NCBI GenBank assembly: GCA_030039695.1
Contig: JASHVB010000941.1
Coordinates: 1 to 22,547 of the forward strand
DNA length: 22,547 bases
Direction: 5' to 3'
Origin: Acetobacteraceae bacterium
GTDB taxonomy: Bacteria > Pseudomonadota > Alphaproteobacteria > Acetobacterales > Acetobacteraceae
Under the pieces are notes generated by a model that was given only the letters and a program-made list of their open reading frames with translations, was not told the DNA's origin and did no database searches. Below, piece by piece: positions 21,230-22,547 of the stretch; position 1 is the first letter of the stretch, and every line of letters begins with the position of its first letter. Both the position numbers and the translations under genes were made by a program.

Positions 21230-22547
21230 TGCGCGCCGCGCCGGCCAGGCTGACCCGGTTACGGCCACCCCGCTTCGCCTCATAGAGTGCCATGTCGGCG
21301 GCGCGAAGCAGCGCTTCGGGCGTGGTCGGCGCCCCGTCAGTGCAGGCGATGCCAATGCTGATCGTCAGCTTGCAGCGCTGAGCCGGGCCAGCCTCAAGTA
21401 TCGCCGACTCCACGGCGGACCGCAATCGCTCGGCGGCAGCCAATGCGTCATCACAACCGGAAGACGGCATCGCCACCACAAACTCCTCGCCCCCGTAGCG
21501 GGCGATGGAGTCGAAGACGCGTGTGTTTGCCCGCAGCGTGTCGGCGACCAGTCGCAGCGCGCGGTCACCCACAGCATGGCCGTATTCGTCGTTCACCACT
21601 TTGAAGTGGTCGACGTCGATCATCAGCGCGGCGAGTTCGCGCGTTTGCGGTCCATCCAGCAGATTGTGCAGATGCCGCATCAGGTAGCGTTGGTTGTAAA
21701 GCCCGGTCAGCGGGTCAATCAGCGCGAGCTCCAGCGCTGATCCCAGGTCGGAGCGCAGTCGATCCTGATAGAACTTGCGACGGATCTGGTTGCGCGCGCG
21801 GGCGCGCAGCTCGTTCTCGTCCACTGGCAGCAGCAGCCAGTCGTTGGCACCGAGATCGAAGCCGCGCAGCAAGCGGTCGCGTTCTTCCGGCTCGGCAATA
21901 AGCACCATCGGCACGTCACGCGTCGCGTCAGCGGCGCGCAGTGCCGAAGCGAGCTTGAGCGGGTCCTCCTCGGCGAGCGCCAGCGAGAGCACGATCAGAT
22001 CGAATGCGACGGCGGAGGAAAGCGCCAGGGCTTCGGCTTGGTTGCGGGCGCGGCTGGGGACGATGTCCTCCCGCGCCAGCGCGTCCTGAATGCCCTGCGC
22101 GCCGAGGTCCCAGTCATCCACCACCAGGGCACGCGCGCCGGCAACCGAGGGGATGGTAAACTGCTCGGCCGACAGGCCAAGTGCCCGGGCGGTGTTGCCG
22201 CGTGCCCGCCATTCATCCAGCATACGTTTGAGCCGAACGAGGTTGCGGACGCGCGTCATGAGCGTCTCGTACTCGACCGGCTTGGTCAGGAAATCGTCGG
22301 CGCCCGCTTCGAGGCCGCGCAGCCGCTCACTCGGCTCGCCGAGCGCGGTGACCATGACCACTGGGATATGCAGGGTCTGTTGGTCGTGTTTCAGCCGCTG
22401 GCAGCATTCGAACCCGTCCATCTCCGGCATCATCACATCGAGCAGGATGAGGTCGGGCTGCCAGTCCTGGGCCATGGTGATGGCGTCAAAGCCGTTGCGA
22501 GCGCTGGCCACCTGATAATACTCGGCGGACAGCTTGGCCTCCAGCAA
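21222..22547 (-). CDS. pleD: PleD-type response regulator diguanylate cyclase, N-terminus cut by the window
   Basis: The 441 visible residues carry REC-REC-GGDEF, the PleD order. PleD makes cyclic di-GMP when phosphorylated, controlling polar development and the motile-to-sessile switch. REC1 has the phosphoacceptor Asp in [15 protein letters not shown] (visible residue 37; Asp53 in Caulobacter PleD, so about 16 residues are missing) and Lys in LTKPVE. REC2 is degenerate, with Ser in place of the acceptor Asp (FDLIVLSLA), as expected for a dimerisation adaptor. The cyclase domain has [23 protein letters not shown], the active-site GGEEF and, just before it, RVFD, an intact RxxD product-inhibition site. 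The first codon in the window (TTG) is internal, not the start. It ends 8 bp inside rpmG. Confidence 0.96.
   Translation of the reverse strand: MLEAKLSAEYYQVASARNGFDAITMAQDWQPDLILLDVMMPEMDGFECCQRLKHDQQTLHIPVVMVTALGEPSERLRGLEAGADDFLTKPVEYETLMTRVRNLVRLKRMLDEWRARGNTARALGLSAEQFTIPSVAGARALVVDDWDLGAQGIQDALAREDIVPSRARNQAEALALSSAVAFDLIVLSLALAEEDPLKLASALRAADATRDVPMVLIAEPEERDRLLRGFDLGANDWLLLPVDENELRARARNQIRRKFYQDRLRSDLGSALELALIDPLTGLYNQRYLMRHLHNLLDGPQTRELAALMIDVDHFKVVNDEYGHAVGDRALRLVADTLRANTRVFDSIARYGGEEFVVAMPSSGCDDALAAAERLRSAVESAILEAGPAQRCKLTISIGIACTDGAPTTPEALLRAADMALYEAKRGGRNRVSLAGAARTT

Noticed and set aside
1..22547. CRISPR arrays, tRNA or rRNA genes, IS transposases, phage genes
   Set aside because: Reading both strands I saw no regularly spaced direct repeats, no tRNA cloverleaf with a convincing T-loop, no rRNA signature and no transposase or integrase motif.

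Overview
The window is GC-rich chromosomal DNA from an alphaproteobacterium. The signs are an alphaproteobacterial SspB with a VVSLDxFRRR tail, a PleD-type diguanylate cyclase next to a cysteine-free 55-residue ribosomal protein L33, a Bpt-type leucyltransferase, and a D-tartrate dehydratase that looks like the Bradyrhizobium enzyme. An acetobacterial/rhodospirillal or rhizobial host fits best; the exact family is inference. I found no rRNA, tRNA, CRISPR array, transposase or phage gene.

Left part (1-5.6 kb, mostly + strand): the 3' end of an EamA/DMT-type transporter; a penicillin-acylase-family Ntn hydrolase, an RDD membrane protein and the N-end-rule transferase Bpt, joined by ATGA stop/start overlaps; a small putative membrane protein on the - strand; and a D-tartrate dehydratase with every catalytic residue in place.

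Middle (5.6-10.0 kb, - strand): a run transcribed as class I fumarase, GLOD5-like VOC protein, VUT-family transporter, queA. The last three are coupled by TGATG overlaps, and queA next to a VUT transporter suggests queuosine-precursor salvage. sspB lies upstream. A 1.1-kb stretch without a convincing gene follows (10.0-11.15 kb).

Right-centre (11.15-18.7 kb): a catabolic-looking block. On the + strand are a DenD-like D-erythronate dehydrogenase/epimerase and an alpha/beta hydrolase. Facing them on the - strand are an LLM flavin monooxygenase, a zinc alcohol dehydrogenase, a stand-alone MetE-like zinc methyltransferase, a tandem-duplicated dimeric alpha/beta-barrel protein, a carboxymuconolactone-decarboxylase-like protein and a GFA-family zinc protein. 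Together they look like degradation of an organic (possibly methylated or methoxylated) substrate, but no substrate can be read from sequence.

Right end (19.0-22.5 kb): a two-CBS-domain protein, cysQ, a 0.8-kb gene-poor spacer, rpmG, and convergent pleD, which overlaps rpmG by 8 bp and runs off the window.

Several spacers hold copies or fragments of short palindromic repeats; the clearest are at 9353-9437, 9450-9481 and 14764-14842. The most interesting items are the MetE-like/GFA/ADH/LLM cluster, the fum-VOC-VUT-queA run, and the palindromic repeat family. None amounts to proof of a new system.
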